Assembly (NCBI RefSeq): GCF_042139015.1
Contig: NZ_JBHIKY010000016.1
Location: 19,588-83,587, forward strand
Direction of reading: 5' to 3'
Length of the DNA stretch: 64,000 nt
DNA from: JBHIKY01 sp042139015
Lineage (GTDB): Bacteria > Bacillota > Bacilli > Bacillales > Marinococcaceae
The position numbers and the translations under genes are program-made. Each line of letters starts with the position of its first letter. The first letter of the stretch is position 1. Below the pieces are notes generated by a model. That model was given only the letters and a program-made list of their open reading frames with translations. It was not told the DNA's origin and did not search any database. Below are positions 53,076 through 62,213 of the stretch, one piece after another.

Positions 53076-54260
53076 TCACTCGGATCCTGTTAATGAATTA
53101 CTTTTGTTGTTTTTATTCCAAAAATTCAACTCTTCCGGTTGAAGAAGACAGCGATCAAGTGACTTCTCCAGCTCTTCCTTATTAAGGCTGAAACCAATAA
53201 AAACAAGTTCTGTTTTTCTATCCCCATGCTCATAAGATTTTAATTCTTTCTGCAAGTCTGGATCGTTTCTGGTCATTTCCATTTTTTCTGCGGCTGGCAG
53301 AGAAGCAACCCAATAAGTGATGGCTTCCAGCGTAATGGAAGAACCGGCTTGAGATAACATAAAAGCCATGGTGTTATGAGTCGATAGCCATGCGATTCCC
53401 TTGGCTCGAGCAATTTCCTTTGGGTATTTAGCAAACCATTTTTTTAATCGTTCGGTATCAAAGGGGGTTCTTCTTCGATAAACAAACGAGTTGATACCGT
53501 ATTCTTCTGTTTCAGGAGTGTGTCCCTCTGTTTGTAATTCTTTTAACCAGCCTGCGGATTCACTTGCTTTTTCATAGAGAAAGAGCCCGGTTCCTAACAC
53601 TTGCTGGAGTGGGACTTTACCGTAATTTGTTTCAACCAACTGAGCATCTGGTTGAAGCTTTTTTAAGAAAGCTTTTAAATTTTCTCTTTCTTTTTGCGGC
53701 ACTTTATCGATTTTGTTAAGGATCAGTACATCGCAAAATTCTACCTGGTCAATGAGTAAATCCACTACTTCGCGTTCATCCTCATCTTCCACTTGTTGTT
53801 TTCGATCAAATAAGGTTTCGCCGGAGGAAAAATCTTTCCAAAAGCGCTCAGCATCCACGACTGTTGCCATTGTATCCAATTCACAATATTGAGTGAGATC
53901 TATATTAAATTCCTCATCTACATAACTAAATGTTTGAGCGACAGGAATAGGTTCACTCACTCCGGAAGATTCAATCAATATATAATCAATATTTCCTTGT
54001 TTAGCTAAGCGTTCAACTTCTATCAATAAATCCTCCCGCAGCGTACAACAAATGCATCCGTTAGTCATTTCTACCATTTTTTCTTTTGTTCGACTGAACC
54101 CGCTGTTAGCGATTAAATCAGCATCGACATTAATCTCACTCATATCGTTTACAATCACGGCAACGTTAAGACCTTCTCGGTTGCTCAAGATATGATTTAA
54201 CACGGTGGTCTTTCCAGCCCCAAGATACCCACTTAAAACAGTAACAGGTATTTTTCTCAT
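53076..54260 (-). CDS. zagA: COG0523 metal chaperone GTPase (ZagA/YciC-like)
   Basis: COG0523 GTPases deliver zinc to proteins such as GTP cyclohydrolase when zinc is scarce. The 394-residue protein is intact: P-loop GYLGAGKTT, the metal motif CICC in NGCICCTLRED, the SSGVSEP loop, and NKID. The C-terminal CobW domain follows. Two Zur-like palindromes lie 63 and 97 bases upstream. It heads an operon with rpsN2 and contrasts with the wrecked copy at 46820-47763, whose CICC motif is lost. Confidence 0.93.
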   Translation of the reverse strand: MRKIPVTVLSGYLGAGKTTVLNHILSNREGLNVAVIVNDMSEINVDADLIANSGFSRTKEKMVEMTNGCICCTLREDLLIEVERLAKQGNIDYILIESSGVSEPIPVAQTFSYVDEEFNIDLTQYCELDTMATVVDAERFWKDFSSGETLFDRKQQVEDEDEREVVDLLIDQVEFCDVLILNKIDKVPQKERENLKAFLKKLQPDAQLVETNYGKVPLQQVLGTGLFLYEKASESAGWLKELQTEGHTPETEEYGINSFVYRRRTPFDTERLKKWFAKYPKEIARAKGIAWLSTHNTMAFMLSQAGSSITLEAITYWVASLPAAEKMEMTRNDPDLQKELKSYEHGDRKTELVFIGFSLNKEELEKSLDRCLLQPEELNFWNKNNKSNSLTGSE

Positions 54261-54322
54261 AATATCTTCTCCTCTTGAAAAAACAGTAAATTGGATAACT
54301 TTTAAAACAAATGCACTTTTTT

Positions 54323-54377
54323 ATTTCGTAATCATTACGATTTGACAATAAGAAGTATATCGTAATGATTATGATTT
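54323..54377 (-). promoter_or_regulatory. Two tandem Zur boxes of the COG0523-rpsN2 operon
   Basis: 54323-54343 reads ATTTCGTAAT, C, ATTACGATTT. 54357-54377 reads ATATCGTAAT, G, ATTATGATTT. Both are close to the 21-base Zur palindrome. Confidence 0.82.
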
Positions 54378-54411
54378 GTAAATTTATATACTAAAAATTA
54401 TGATCTTTATT

Positions 54412-54924
54412 TTAAAGATCTTTTCGAATTTCACGAACAACGTGAGCTAATTCTGGTACTATTATCCGCTCCATAGCTAAACTTACAGCTCCAGAAGATC
54501 CAGGAACAGAAAATACAGCTTTGTGATGATAAACACCTGCTGCCGCGCGACTCAAGATAGATGCCGAACCTATATCTTCTACATAACTTAAATATCGAAA
54601 CAATTCACCAAAGCCCGGCATTTCTTTTTCTAACAAATCACGTACAGCTTCAAAAGTTGTATCCCGAACGGCTATACCTGTTCCTCCATTTATAATGATT
54701 GCATCTATGACTTCATCATTACCTCCCTCTCTAATCAGATGTTGGATTTCTTCATATTCATCTTTTACCAAGTGATACCTCGTAATAGAGTAGCCAGCAG
54801 ATTTCAAAGCAGTGCTCACGATTTTTCCACTTTTATCATTTTCTTTGGTGCGTGTATCAGACACAGTAATTACCATACAATTTAATGTATCTGGAGCTTC
54901 TTGACGATGCTTCGAAACAGACAT
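54412..54924 (-). CDS. moaB: MoaB/MogA-family molybdopterin protein
   Basis: MoaB/MogA enzymes activate molybdopterin by adenylation. The 170-residue protein has MVITVSDTRTKEND, the INGGTGIAVRDTT loop, EMPGFGELFRYLSY and SVPGSSGAVSLAMER, all conserved in this family. ATG 54924 (MSVSKHRQ) follows GAAAGGGAGAG. It is the second gene after the Zur box at 55290, 46 bases downstream of the 82-residue gene, which would put a Moco gene under zinc control. Why is unknown. Confidence 0.85.
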   Translation of the reverse strand: MSVSKHRQEAPDTLNCMVITVSDTRTKENDKSGKIVSTALKSAGYSITRYHLVKDEYEEIQHLIREGGNDEVIDAIIINGGTGIAVRDTTFEAVRDLLEKEMPGFGELFRYLSYVEDIGSASILSRAAAGVYHHKAVFSVPGSSGAVSLAMERIIVPELAHVVREIRKDL

Positions 54925-54969
54925 AAAACAGCTCTCCCTTTCGAAATTAACGATTGCAGCAAGCAATCT

Positions 54970-55218
54970 TTACATTTTGCTGTTTCCCATTACATATATG
55001 GTGGCAAGGTGCTTCAAAAAATGATGGATACTTTCTTCGGTTTTATCCATGTCTTCAAGTATCTCTTTGATATCTTCCTGTTCCTCTGGAGAGGAGTCCA
55101 ATATCTCTTGAATAATAAAGGCACTGTCTATTAAGTGCATTGTCTCGTTTACCATAAAACAGTAACGCATCTCACTTTTAACATGTTTTTCAAAAAAATG
55201 TTTGATATATACATCCAT
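54970..55218 (-). CDS. 82-residue protein of unknown function
   Basis: A small helical, acidic protein (MDVYIKHFFEK, then EQEDIKEILEDMDK and HFLKHLATIYVMG) with one Cys (residue 20) and several His. No membrane segment. It is the first gene after the Zur-like palindrome at 55290 and precedes moaB. I do not recognise the family. Confidence 0.6.
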   Translation of the reverse strand: MDVYIKHFFEKHVKSEMRYCFMVNETMHLIDSAFIIQEILDSSPEEQEDIKEILEDMDKTEESIHHFLKHLATIYVMGNSKM

Positions 55219-55289
55219 AATTTTAAAATGAGAGGTTTTATCAAAGAAATGAAACCTCCTTTTCTCCTTTCCATGTAATAATAAACAAT

Positions 55290-55310
55290 AAATCGTAATT
55301 ATTCCGATTT
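55290..55310 (-). promoter_or_regulatory. Zur-box-like site upstream of the 82-residue gene
   Basis: AAATCGTAAT, T, ATTCCGATTT matches the Zur palindrome with one mismatch, 72 bases before the start at 55218. A further half site (AATTCCGATTT) is at 55404-55414. Confidence 0.75.
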
Positions 55311-56398
55311 AATACTATCATGAAATCACATTTTTGTGAATGAGATATCTATTTCTCTGTTTTGATATTATTCTAAAATCAATTAACGTTCTTAATAAAG
55401 AATAATTCCGATTTGAAAGCAAAAGTACTACATTCCTATTACAAGAGAGAAAGGGGCTTCTATTGCTGTCTGGAATGACCTGGAACAAAAACTACCTATA
55501 CATAGGGGGTTGCGGGAAACATTCATTTTGGGAGAAGAAAAGTTAACACAATCTACTTAAATAGAAATATTACACAGAAAAACATACACACTAAATCCGC
55601 AGTGATTGTAAATGAATATGTAGAAAAGTTAGGATTGATAACCAGTTAGTCATTAAAATACTCCGTATTCCCCATCGCTTAAAGATGTTAATAAAAACTG
55701 GCAGTTTTCGTGAAGTCAGTATAAGACTACCTACAATAATCGATGGAGAACATAAGTATAAATACCGTTTCGTGCTTTATGATTATAGCTTAGTTAATAT
55801 ATTCTAATAACAGAGGATAATTAAAAACTCCGCAAGAGTGTAAATATGACTCTTACGGAGTTTTTATTATTTGGGCAATGAGTGGCGAGGTATTAACAGT
55901 AACGGAAGTTATACATCATGCCGCCCATTCACTGTATTAACTAAATAATTAAAAATAAGATGTAAAAACCCCTATATACTCGGCTTTCCAACTTTACGAT
56001 ATTAGTATGAGATTAAATAAGATATCAGTATTAATAAAGAAAATCCAGTCGAAAGTAACATCTCAAATCGGCCCCAAAACGCCCTACAGCTTAGAAGGCT
56101 GTTGAAGTGCATATGATTAAACTTTATGAGGATGGTTGTAATAACAGCAAATTAACGTCTTTGGGGATTAAATCTGATGTAACCAAATAGAAATGGGGCA
56201 ATAATAATGAAATCCTGCCCCATTTCTGCACCAAAGGAACATATTGTTAATTACTCGAGTTTCTTCATTATGTATTACCAATTGAAGGAGTATCGGGTAT
56301 TCATGTAATGTAGTAAAAGCTTATACAACAATCGCCCCCGTTTGAGGAAGATAAAGGGTGAATTTAACCACACGTTAAAATTTGCTGTGGACAGTACT
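55311..56398. other. AT-rich gap with decayed fragments
   Basis: No complete gene is visible. Minor short open frames code for FREVSIRLPTII or IHTKSAVIVNEYVEKL stretches that I do not recognise. A good hairpin (ACTCCGCAAGAGT with ACTCTTACGGAGT, 55823-55866, then TTTTTATT) is a terminator. At 56190-56226, GAAATGGGGCA pairs with TGCCCCATTTC. A transposase remnant is at 56089-56190. Confidence 0.6.
56089..56190 (+). pseudogene. Fragment of a small HTH transposase OrfA
   Basis: The plus strand codes for KAVEVHMIKLYEDG, then LGIKSDVTK and a stop. This resembles the HTH start of IS3-type OrfA. It is too short to be active and is only a tentative match. Confidence 0.35.
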
Positions 56399-57184
56399 TT
56401 AAGTGACCGGAACATACATACACCAAAAAAGATCTTTGTTTCCATCCACGTGGGTAGCGGAATGAATGCGGAAATGATTGGTTTGGCCTTGCTCATCATT
56501 TATCGAAATGAAACTAACCTTCTTCTGCTCAATGTGATGCTGTTCCCATAGATTTTGAAACAACTTGCTTTGCTGTTTTAGATTTACAAGGAGTTGATTA
56601 AGAATGGGGTCCTCCGGAAAGCGGTCATAAATGCCCCGAAAGACTGCAACCGCATAGGTTGAAAACTCGTCCCAATTTTGAATACGATCCCGAATACTTC
56701 CCTCCAAAAATAGGAGTTGTAGTAAATAGCGTTCTTCGGAAGCACAAGAAGAAAACGGAATAAGCATTGTTTCGGCCCCTCGATTCCAAAAGATAACCTT
56801 GGAACGCTGATCTGTAATGAAGGATGGAAATGGTAAATCGTCGATTGTGGCTTGTAATGAATCATTATATTGTTCTTCATTCGGCAATGATAATGCTTCA
56901 TTATACGCTAAATTGAAAAGATGTTCTTTCTCGTCAGGACTAAGCTGTAATGCCTGGCCAATATTCATTAAAACCTCCCGTGAAGGTTGAATGTCTTTTC
57001 CCTGTTCTAACCATGTATAATACGTCACACTAACGTGGCTAAGATAAGCAACCTCTTCCCGGCGCAGACCCGGAGTTCTTCGTCTTCCCGAGGTCATGTG
57101 AATACCGGCTTCTTCAGGCTGAACCCGTTCTCGCCTGGACTTTAAAAATTGGCCAAACACCTTAGAATGTACACTTTTTTGCAT
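56399..57184 (-). CDS. XRE-family regulator with MmyB-like C-terminal domain
   Basis: The 261-residue protein has an N-terminal XRE helix-turn-helix (about 8-75; LRREEVAYLSHVSVTYYTWLE) and a C-terminal MmyB-type ligand domain (about 100-255) as in actinobacterial and Bacillus regulators of redox/aldehyde response. It is divergent from the aldo/keto reductase at 57400, with 215 bases between, so likely its regulator. ATG 57184 follows GGAAAGGAAT. Confidence 0.85.
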   Translation of the reverse strand: MQKSVHSKVFGQFLKSRRERVQPEEAGIHMTSGRRRTPGLRREEVAYLSHVSVTYYTWLEQGKDIQPSREVLMNIGQALQLSPDEKEHLFNLAYNEALSLPNEEQYNDSLQATIDDLPFPSFITDQRSKVIFWNRGAETMLIPFSSCASEERYLLQLLFLEGSIRDRIQNWDEFSTYAVAVFRGIYDRFPEDPILNQLLVNLKQQSKLFQNLWEQHHIEQKKVSFISINDEQGQTNHFRIHSATHVDGNKDLFWCMYVPVT

Positions 57185-57399
57185 AATACTTGATTCATTC
57201 CTTTCCTTGCATTACCAGTATAGCTTTCATTTTGCTTAAGGTAAAATGATTTGGCCAACTTAACTGGTTGATACAGGTGTTTTAATATGGGCAATTTTTA
57301 AATCCTGTTAATAACATTAATAGTATAAACATGCAGTGGTTATAGCCAAGTTTATTCGTTAAGATAAAAGCATATCACGAATCAAAGGAGGACATTCTA

Positions 57400-58365
57400 A
57401 TGATTAATAATCAAGACGTTCCAAAACGAAAGCTAGGGAACGAAGGGCTGGAAGTTTCCGCTATCGGACATGGTACCATGACCATGCCCGACAACCAATC
57501 TTCTGTTGATACAATTCGAGGAGCTTTGGATGATGGTGTCACTTTGTTTGACACCGCAGACCTTTACGGAAATGATGGTTATCTTCAGGCAAGGTTTGGA
57601 GATAATGAAAAGCTGTTGGGCAAGGCATTAAAGGGCAGGCGTGATGAAGCTGTGATCGCAACAAAATTTGGGATCACTCATAATCAAGGTTATAAGGGAG
57701 ATCCGGCTTATGTTAAAAAGTCGGTTGACGCCAGCCTGTATAGTCTCGGAGTCGATTACATTGACTTGTACTATCAGCATCGCTACGATCCGAATATTCC
57801 TATTGAGGAGACTATGGGTGCTTTGGATGACCTAGTCAAACAAGGCAAAATTCGTTATGTTGGTCTTTCTGAGACTCCAGCTGAAATCATTCGACGCTCA
57901 CATGCGGTACACCCGATAACCGCAGTGGAGACCGAATATTCTTTATGGAGTAGAGACGTGGAAGATGAAGTTTTGCCGCTTCTCAAAGAACTAGGGATTG
58001 GTCTCGTCCCATACAGTCCACTAGGGAGGGGATTCTTGACAGGTCAGATTAAAAAATTGGAGGATTTATCAGAAGATTACCCACAGGAGCATTATTCCCG
58101 TTTTCAAGGTGGAAATTTCACTAAAAATGTAGAATTAGCCTCCCGCATTGAAAAAATGGCTATGCAAAAAGGGTGTACGACTGCCCAGCTTGCATTGGCA
58201 TGGCTGTTGGCACAGGGAGATCAAATCGTCCCAATTCCAGGAACCAAACGTTTGGAACGAGTCAAAGAAAACCTCGAGGCCACTCAAATTTCCCTTACAA
58301 ATGAAGAGTTGGCAGAAATTGAACGTATATCACCGAAGGGAGCAGCCTCTGGGAGCCGGTTCTAG
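57400..58365 (+). CDS. Aldo/keto reductase
   Basis: The 321-residue NADPH-dependent reductase has the AKR motifs: DTADLYG (active-site Asp and Tyr), ATKFG with the catalytic Lys, YYQHRYDPN with the His, and the NADP-binding PIPGTKRLERVKENL at the C-terminus. It belongs to the AKR11/YrpG-like plant auxin-induced group. An AAAGGAGG ribosome site precedes ATG 57400. The XRE gene lies opposite. The substrate is unknown. A terminator follows at 58410. Confidence 0.92.
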   Translation: MINNQDVPKRKLGNEGLEVSAIGHGTMTMPDNQSSVDTIRGALDDGVTLFDTADLYGNDGYLQARFGDNEKLLGKALKGRRDEAVIATKFGITHNQGYKGDPAYVKKSVDASLYSLGVDYIDLYYQHRYDPNIPIEETMGALDDLVKQGKIRYVGLSETPAEIIRRSHAVHPITAVETEYSLWSRDVEDEVLPLLKELGIGLVPYSPLGRGFLTGQIKKLEDLSEDYPQEHYSRFQGGNFTKNVELASRIEKMAMQKGCTTAQLALAWLLAQGDQIVPIPGTKRLERVKENLEATQISLTNEELAEIERISPKGAASGSRF

Positions 58366-58409
58366 TTGAACTGATTTATTGTTTGAAATGTTTATATAAA
58401 ATCAAAACA

Positions 58410-58450
58410 AAAAGGCTTAGGCTACTTCTGAAATGTAGCCTAAGCCTTTT
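58410..58450 (+). terminator. Bidirectional terminator after the aldo/keto reductase
   Basis: AAAAGGCTTAGGCTAC and GTAGCCTAAGCCTTTT form a 16-bp stem around nine bases, with T tail on both strands. Confidence 0.88.
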
Positions 58451-58740
58451 TGCATACTTTTCCAAGAAAGCGCATGCCGTCCCTATTCCACAATATGGCC
58501 CGTTAATGGAATAATACTTAATTTTATTGTAACCATAAAAATCCCTTTGGACAACGCAAAATCCAAAGGGGTAAAACTTCGCATCTTTTTACAAACGTCG
58601 CGACATTATTTTAAAGCTACAATTAGAGACATTTTATCCTAAGAGGTTATTTTTATCAAAATTTATTATAAATTGAATCAATTTCATAAGTCACTCTTTT
58701 AAAAAAGTCAAAAGTTCCAGAATTTCTGTTTTTGTATTTT

Positions 58741-60102
58741 TTAAGCTGCGGTTTGTGCTTGTTTGGTTTTCAAACGAAAATTTGCTAATTTCATGCTGTT
58801 GTAAATCAAAGTCACCATATCAACGTGGGCTTTTGCTTTTTGACCTGTACGATGCCGAATATTATCTAATGGAAAGTGTTCTTTCAGGTATCCATTGACA
58901 CGTTCTACAGAAGAACGCTGTTTGTAAAGGGTTTCCCAAGCTTTTGATCCCCGTGCGGGGGAAGAATACCGACGTAAATGGGTTTCGATTTTCATCTTAA
59001 AGACTTTTTGACATAGCGAATCATGTGCTAGAGGACAATCCTTACATTCTTTTGGTCTGGTATACTTTACCGTTTTGTATTTCGGATCAAAACTGTCGTA
59101 ACGATAAGAATGTTCCCTCACACAAGTAGGGGCAAAATGTCGATCAAACCCTACGGGTTCTGGTTCCCTTCGTTTGTTGTATGCGATGAGAGAATATCTG
59201 TTCATTGCATGGATTTGTTTATAAACAGGTTCATAATCATAGCCCGCATCCATCATGGCATAAGACCACTTATGTCTGGGGAAAAGATGGTTTATCCCTT
59301 TAAGTAAAGGAATAGCTGCTTTTCCATCATTTAAATTTCCGGAAGACATCATAGAATGAAGAATCATTTGACTGTTGGTGTCTACAGCTAAATGAACTTT
59401 GTATCCAAACCACCATACATTTTGACTCTCGCTGTTTTTCTTCACACCCCAACGCGGAGTGAGAGGCATTTCCTTATGAAGGGTGTCATAAGGAACATCC
59501 AGCTGAGCTTCTATTCTTTTCTCATAAAGAGGAAGCGATTCCTCTTTCTCTCTTTTTTCTTTTAACCATTGGTTTCGTTCAGCTTTGGGCTTACGCCCAC
59601 GCTTCTTTGGCTGTTGATTACGCTTTTCCGTTTTCTTTTTTGGAGCCTGATCCCTTGCTTCAATATGGGTGGCGTCAATGGCTACGTTGGTATCGTTGGT
59701 AATCGCACCTTCCGTTATAGCTGTAGTAACAATATCCTGATTTATGGTTTCAACGACCCCCGATTCACTGATCTTTGTGATCATTCGGGAATAAGATGCT
59801 TCCGAAGGAACAGGTTCAGAGATGAAAAATCCGCAGTCTCTCTTAAAACGCAAATCGGTTTGGAGACGTTTGATTAGATCCTTCATCGTTACAATGTTCT
59901 CCATCATTCGAGCCATCAAGGAATAAATCATTGCTGGATAATTACATTCTACCGGACGGCCAAATGACGTCTTTTTTCCCATCACACCAAGCAATGGAGC
60001 AATAGAAACCGAAGAAAATACAGAGGCAAAACGTTGGGTAGGTTCTAAATCGTATAATTCTTGCAGGTCAAATAGGCTCTCTTGTCGAAAATACGTAGAC
60101 AT
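58741..60102 (-). CDS. IS1182-family transposase
   Basis: A 453-residue DDE transposase with ATHIEARDQ, the DAGYDYEPV motif and the RSSVERVNGYLKEHF C-terminal Glu region. The full frame is intact, so the element may be active. The terminal repeats could not be located by eye. The intact aldo/keto reductase lies on the left side and the remnant of another on the right (60596-60797). Confidence 0.9.
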   Translation of the reverse strand: MSTYFRQESLFDLQELYDLEPTQRFASVFSSVSIAPLLGVMGKKTSFGRPVECNYPAMIYSLMARMMENIVTMKDLIKRLQTDLRFKRDCGFFISEPVPSEASYSRMITKISESGVVETINQDIVTTAITEGAITNDTNVAIDATHIEARDQAPKKKTEKRNQQPKKRGRKPKAERNQWLKEKREKEESLPLYEKRIEAQLDVPYDTLHKEMPLTPRWGVKKNSESQNVWWFGYKVHLAVDTNSQMILHSMMSSGNLNDGKAAIPLLKGINHLFPRHKWSYAMMDAGYDYEPVYKQIHAMNRYSLIAYNKRREPEPVGFDRHFAPTCVREHSYRYDSFDPKYKTVKYTRPKECKDCPLAHDSLCQKVFKMKIETHLRRYSSPARGSKAWETLYKQRSSVERVNGYLKEHFPLDNIRHRTGQKAKAHVDMVTLIYNSMKLANFRLKTKQAQTAA

Positions 60103-60570
60103 AGGGAGTTTCCCTCCAATCTCTTTGAATGGTTTCGTCGCTTATTCTTTCGAGATTAGGGGAGGTACTCGCTTTTTTAGGTAGCTCTCTTCTCGCCTCT
60201 TTTTTCTCGTCATATATCATAAACTTACTTTCTTCATCTAACCTCTTTAAAAAAGATATAAAACCAATCTTGCTTCGTGAGTGTTCTCACGATCAATTCA
60301 TTCTTCTCATAGGACATGAGGCATTTGCCCTCCTCATTGCAAAATCATTAAAAAATATAAATACTTCCCCTTCAAGGAAAAATTTCCCTTCTACTATAGA
60401 ATATACAATAAGTGAGACTTTCTCAAGAGCACGTAATTACCACCTGTATATATATTCCAAACAATGATATAAATAAGAACTATTCCTAACTATACAATTT
60501 TCTACTATACTAATATTGAAAAGTGTATCTCACTTCAACCTTCAACTTGAGATGTAGTTTTGACACAGAA
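60103..60570. other. Region upstream of the IS1182 transposase
   Basis: AT-rich sequence holding the transposase promoter side (AGGGAGTTTCCCT palindrome at 60109-60121 or so) and nothing else that I can support. The long open frame at 60129-60467 looks random. Confidence 0.45.
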
Positions 60571-60595
60571 CAGCCCATCCATAAAAGATGGGCTG
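60571..60595 (+). terminator. Hairpin next to the aldo/keto reductase remnant
   Basis: CAGCCCATC and GATGGGCTG form a 9-bp stem around CATAAAA; no strong T run. Confidence 0.5.
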
Positions 60596-60797
60596 TTGGT
60601 GTGCGGAAAAAATACTCCTAACTTATGCCTTATGGGCTGAACGGTCCTTAAAGACCTTGGATTGCTCCTATTCTAGGAGCCAGAAAATCGATCAGTTAAA
60701 AGAGAATATGGGTGTTGTAAAAGTAGAACTTTCTACAGAAGAATTATCTTCTTTAAATGAAAGTCTAAAGAAGCTATATCATCAGCATACTGTTTGA
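60596..60797 (+). pseudogene. C-terminal remnant of a second aldo/keto reductase
   Basis: The plus strand codes for WIAPILGARKS, which then shifts frame and continues DQLKENMGVVKVELSTEELSSL, the NADP-binding end of an AKR. The rest of the gene is missing. It is degenerate with several stops upstream. It is distinct from the intact gene at 57400. Confidence 0.75.
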
Positions 60798-61014
60798 AAA
60801 TCGACATATTAGGAAATGCCGTAACAAAGATTATCCCAGCTTTACTACGCTCCAACATTATCTCTAATTCAAATTTCCGTTTAGGAGAAATGGGTCCATG
60901 GGAAGTCACTGCTTCAATTAAATACACCCAGTCTTTTTTCGGTTCGTAAAGAACAACAATACTTGAAAGCGAGACATTTCTTTTAAAAATCCTTAATTTA
61001 GCTAGATAAACCAA
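60733..61014 (-). pseudogene. BsuBI/PstI-type restriction endonuclease remnant
   Basis: On the minus strand VVLYEPKKDWVYLIEAVTSHGPISPKR, MLERSKAGIIFVTAFP and the ADDIAS region match the catalytic C-terminal domain of BsuBI/PstI-type restriction enzymes. The family motif is kept, but the N-terminal domain is absent; related sequence with stops continues to about 61200. No methyltransferase partner is nearby. Confidence 0.75.
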
Positions 61015-61204
61015 AAATATAGAACATGCTCATTCTGAATAAACTATGTCTCTTATAGGCTTGTGAAGAGTATAAATAAACCCTTTCTCAGCCCCAAATA
61101 CCTCACATATTTTCGACATATGATTGTTCATTTGCTGTTCTTCATACATATAAGCGTCTTTCTCAGCAGGTAAACTTATATACTCTTCCCAGTTTGCAGC
61201 AATA

Positions 61205-61435
61205 TTAAGTATTTCTGGTTCGATCAGGTATATGATCCTTTAATAGCTTCTTAATGGTAGAAGTGCTGGGATGTTCCCCTACACTCGCCAAAATATTAGA
61301 TACAACCTGGTTTACTTCCTCTTCACTCAGGTCCCTATTTTCATATAACCTTCTCAGTAAATCATTTTGCCAATCTGGAAGTGTAATTGACCATTTCCAA
61401 ATTTCATCATGTAGTTCGATTTCAACCTCCCCCTT
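61205..61435 (-). pseudogene. Short fragment, probably the N-terminus of an AAA-type ATPase
   Basis: The frame codes for LHDEIWKWSITLPDWQNDLLRRLYEN, DLSEEEVNQVVSNIL and stops at 61205. The start looks like that of large AAA ATPases of defence systems (LHxEIxxWSxxxPxWQxDxLRRL). There is no start codon in frame. It ends at a stop after DRTRNT. Tentative. Confidence 0.45.
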
Positions 61436-61589
61436 TTACCATTATCAATTGACTAGTATATATCCATTATATGGTTAAATTGATAATAGATAAAGTAACG
61501 TAAAGATACAACGCCAACTATAAAAACATCTCGAAACTGAGTCTTCCACATTGCTGCCCGTTTACGGAACAACCCCATTCACAAGAATC
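61436..61589. other. Short intergenic stretch
   Basis: AT-rich, no gene or hairpin that I can support. Confidence 0.4.
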
Positions 61590-61910
61590 CAAATTAAATA
61601 TCCTTCTTAAGCTCATCCTTAATAGAGTAAATCGTATTACGAGAAAGACCAGTCTTTCGATGAATGTTCATCACGGATTCTTTTTGATTAAGCAAACGAA
61701 TGACTTCATGGTAAATGATTTTATCCTTCCCCTGGCTCCTGCGTGATATTTTTTCTTCCCACCTTTATAAGTACCTTTCTTTTTGTCAATTTCAATCCCT
61801 TCACGCTAGCGTTCTTTAATCATTTTCCTTTCAAATTCAGCCGTTGCGGAGAAGATGGAGACAATCAGGTCACTATATGGATGAAATTCTATAAGTTTTG
61901 TCTCATTTGA
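61590..61910 (-). pseudogene. Serine recombinase (resolvase) remnant
   Basis: The minus strand codes for FSATAEFERKMIKER, then a TAG where Gln is expected, REGIEIDKKKGTYKGGKKKYH, and after a frame change a C-terminal HTH (RLLNQKESVMNIHRKTGLSRNTIY). This is the C-terminal part of a Tn552/Hin-type resolvase. The N-terminal catalytic Ser part is missing. It is broken by at least one stop and one frameshift. Confidence 0.75.
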
Positions 61911-62213
61911 CTTCACCCAATTGATACATTTTTTAAACCTTGTGTCACTTTTGGAGTTGTTTTGCACCTATTTTAAACGATATTTTGCACAATAAAGACT
62001 CGGAGGTGAAAGTTCACTACAGGCTTAGCAGTAGGAACTGATTACCAAAGGCATTGATTTGGAACCGAGGAAGCACACCACATAATAAAGTCTTGAGATA
62101 TCATTGGTAGTACGAAATAGCAGTTTAGCATAAGAAGGAATAGCCAACTTTTTATAGAAATTTATTATTTAGGTAGTGAATTTTTTGAGCGGGAAAAGGA
62201 AGGTTGAGATTAG
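61911..62213. other. Gap before the methyltransferase gene
   Basis: About 300 bases with no supported gene. It is AT-rich and of mixed origin next to the resolvase remnant. Confidence 0.4.

Noticed and set aside
60129..60467. 112-codon plus-strand open frame upstream of IS1182
   Set aside because: Low-complexity Ser/Leu-rich translation with no family match or convincing ribosome site.
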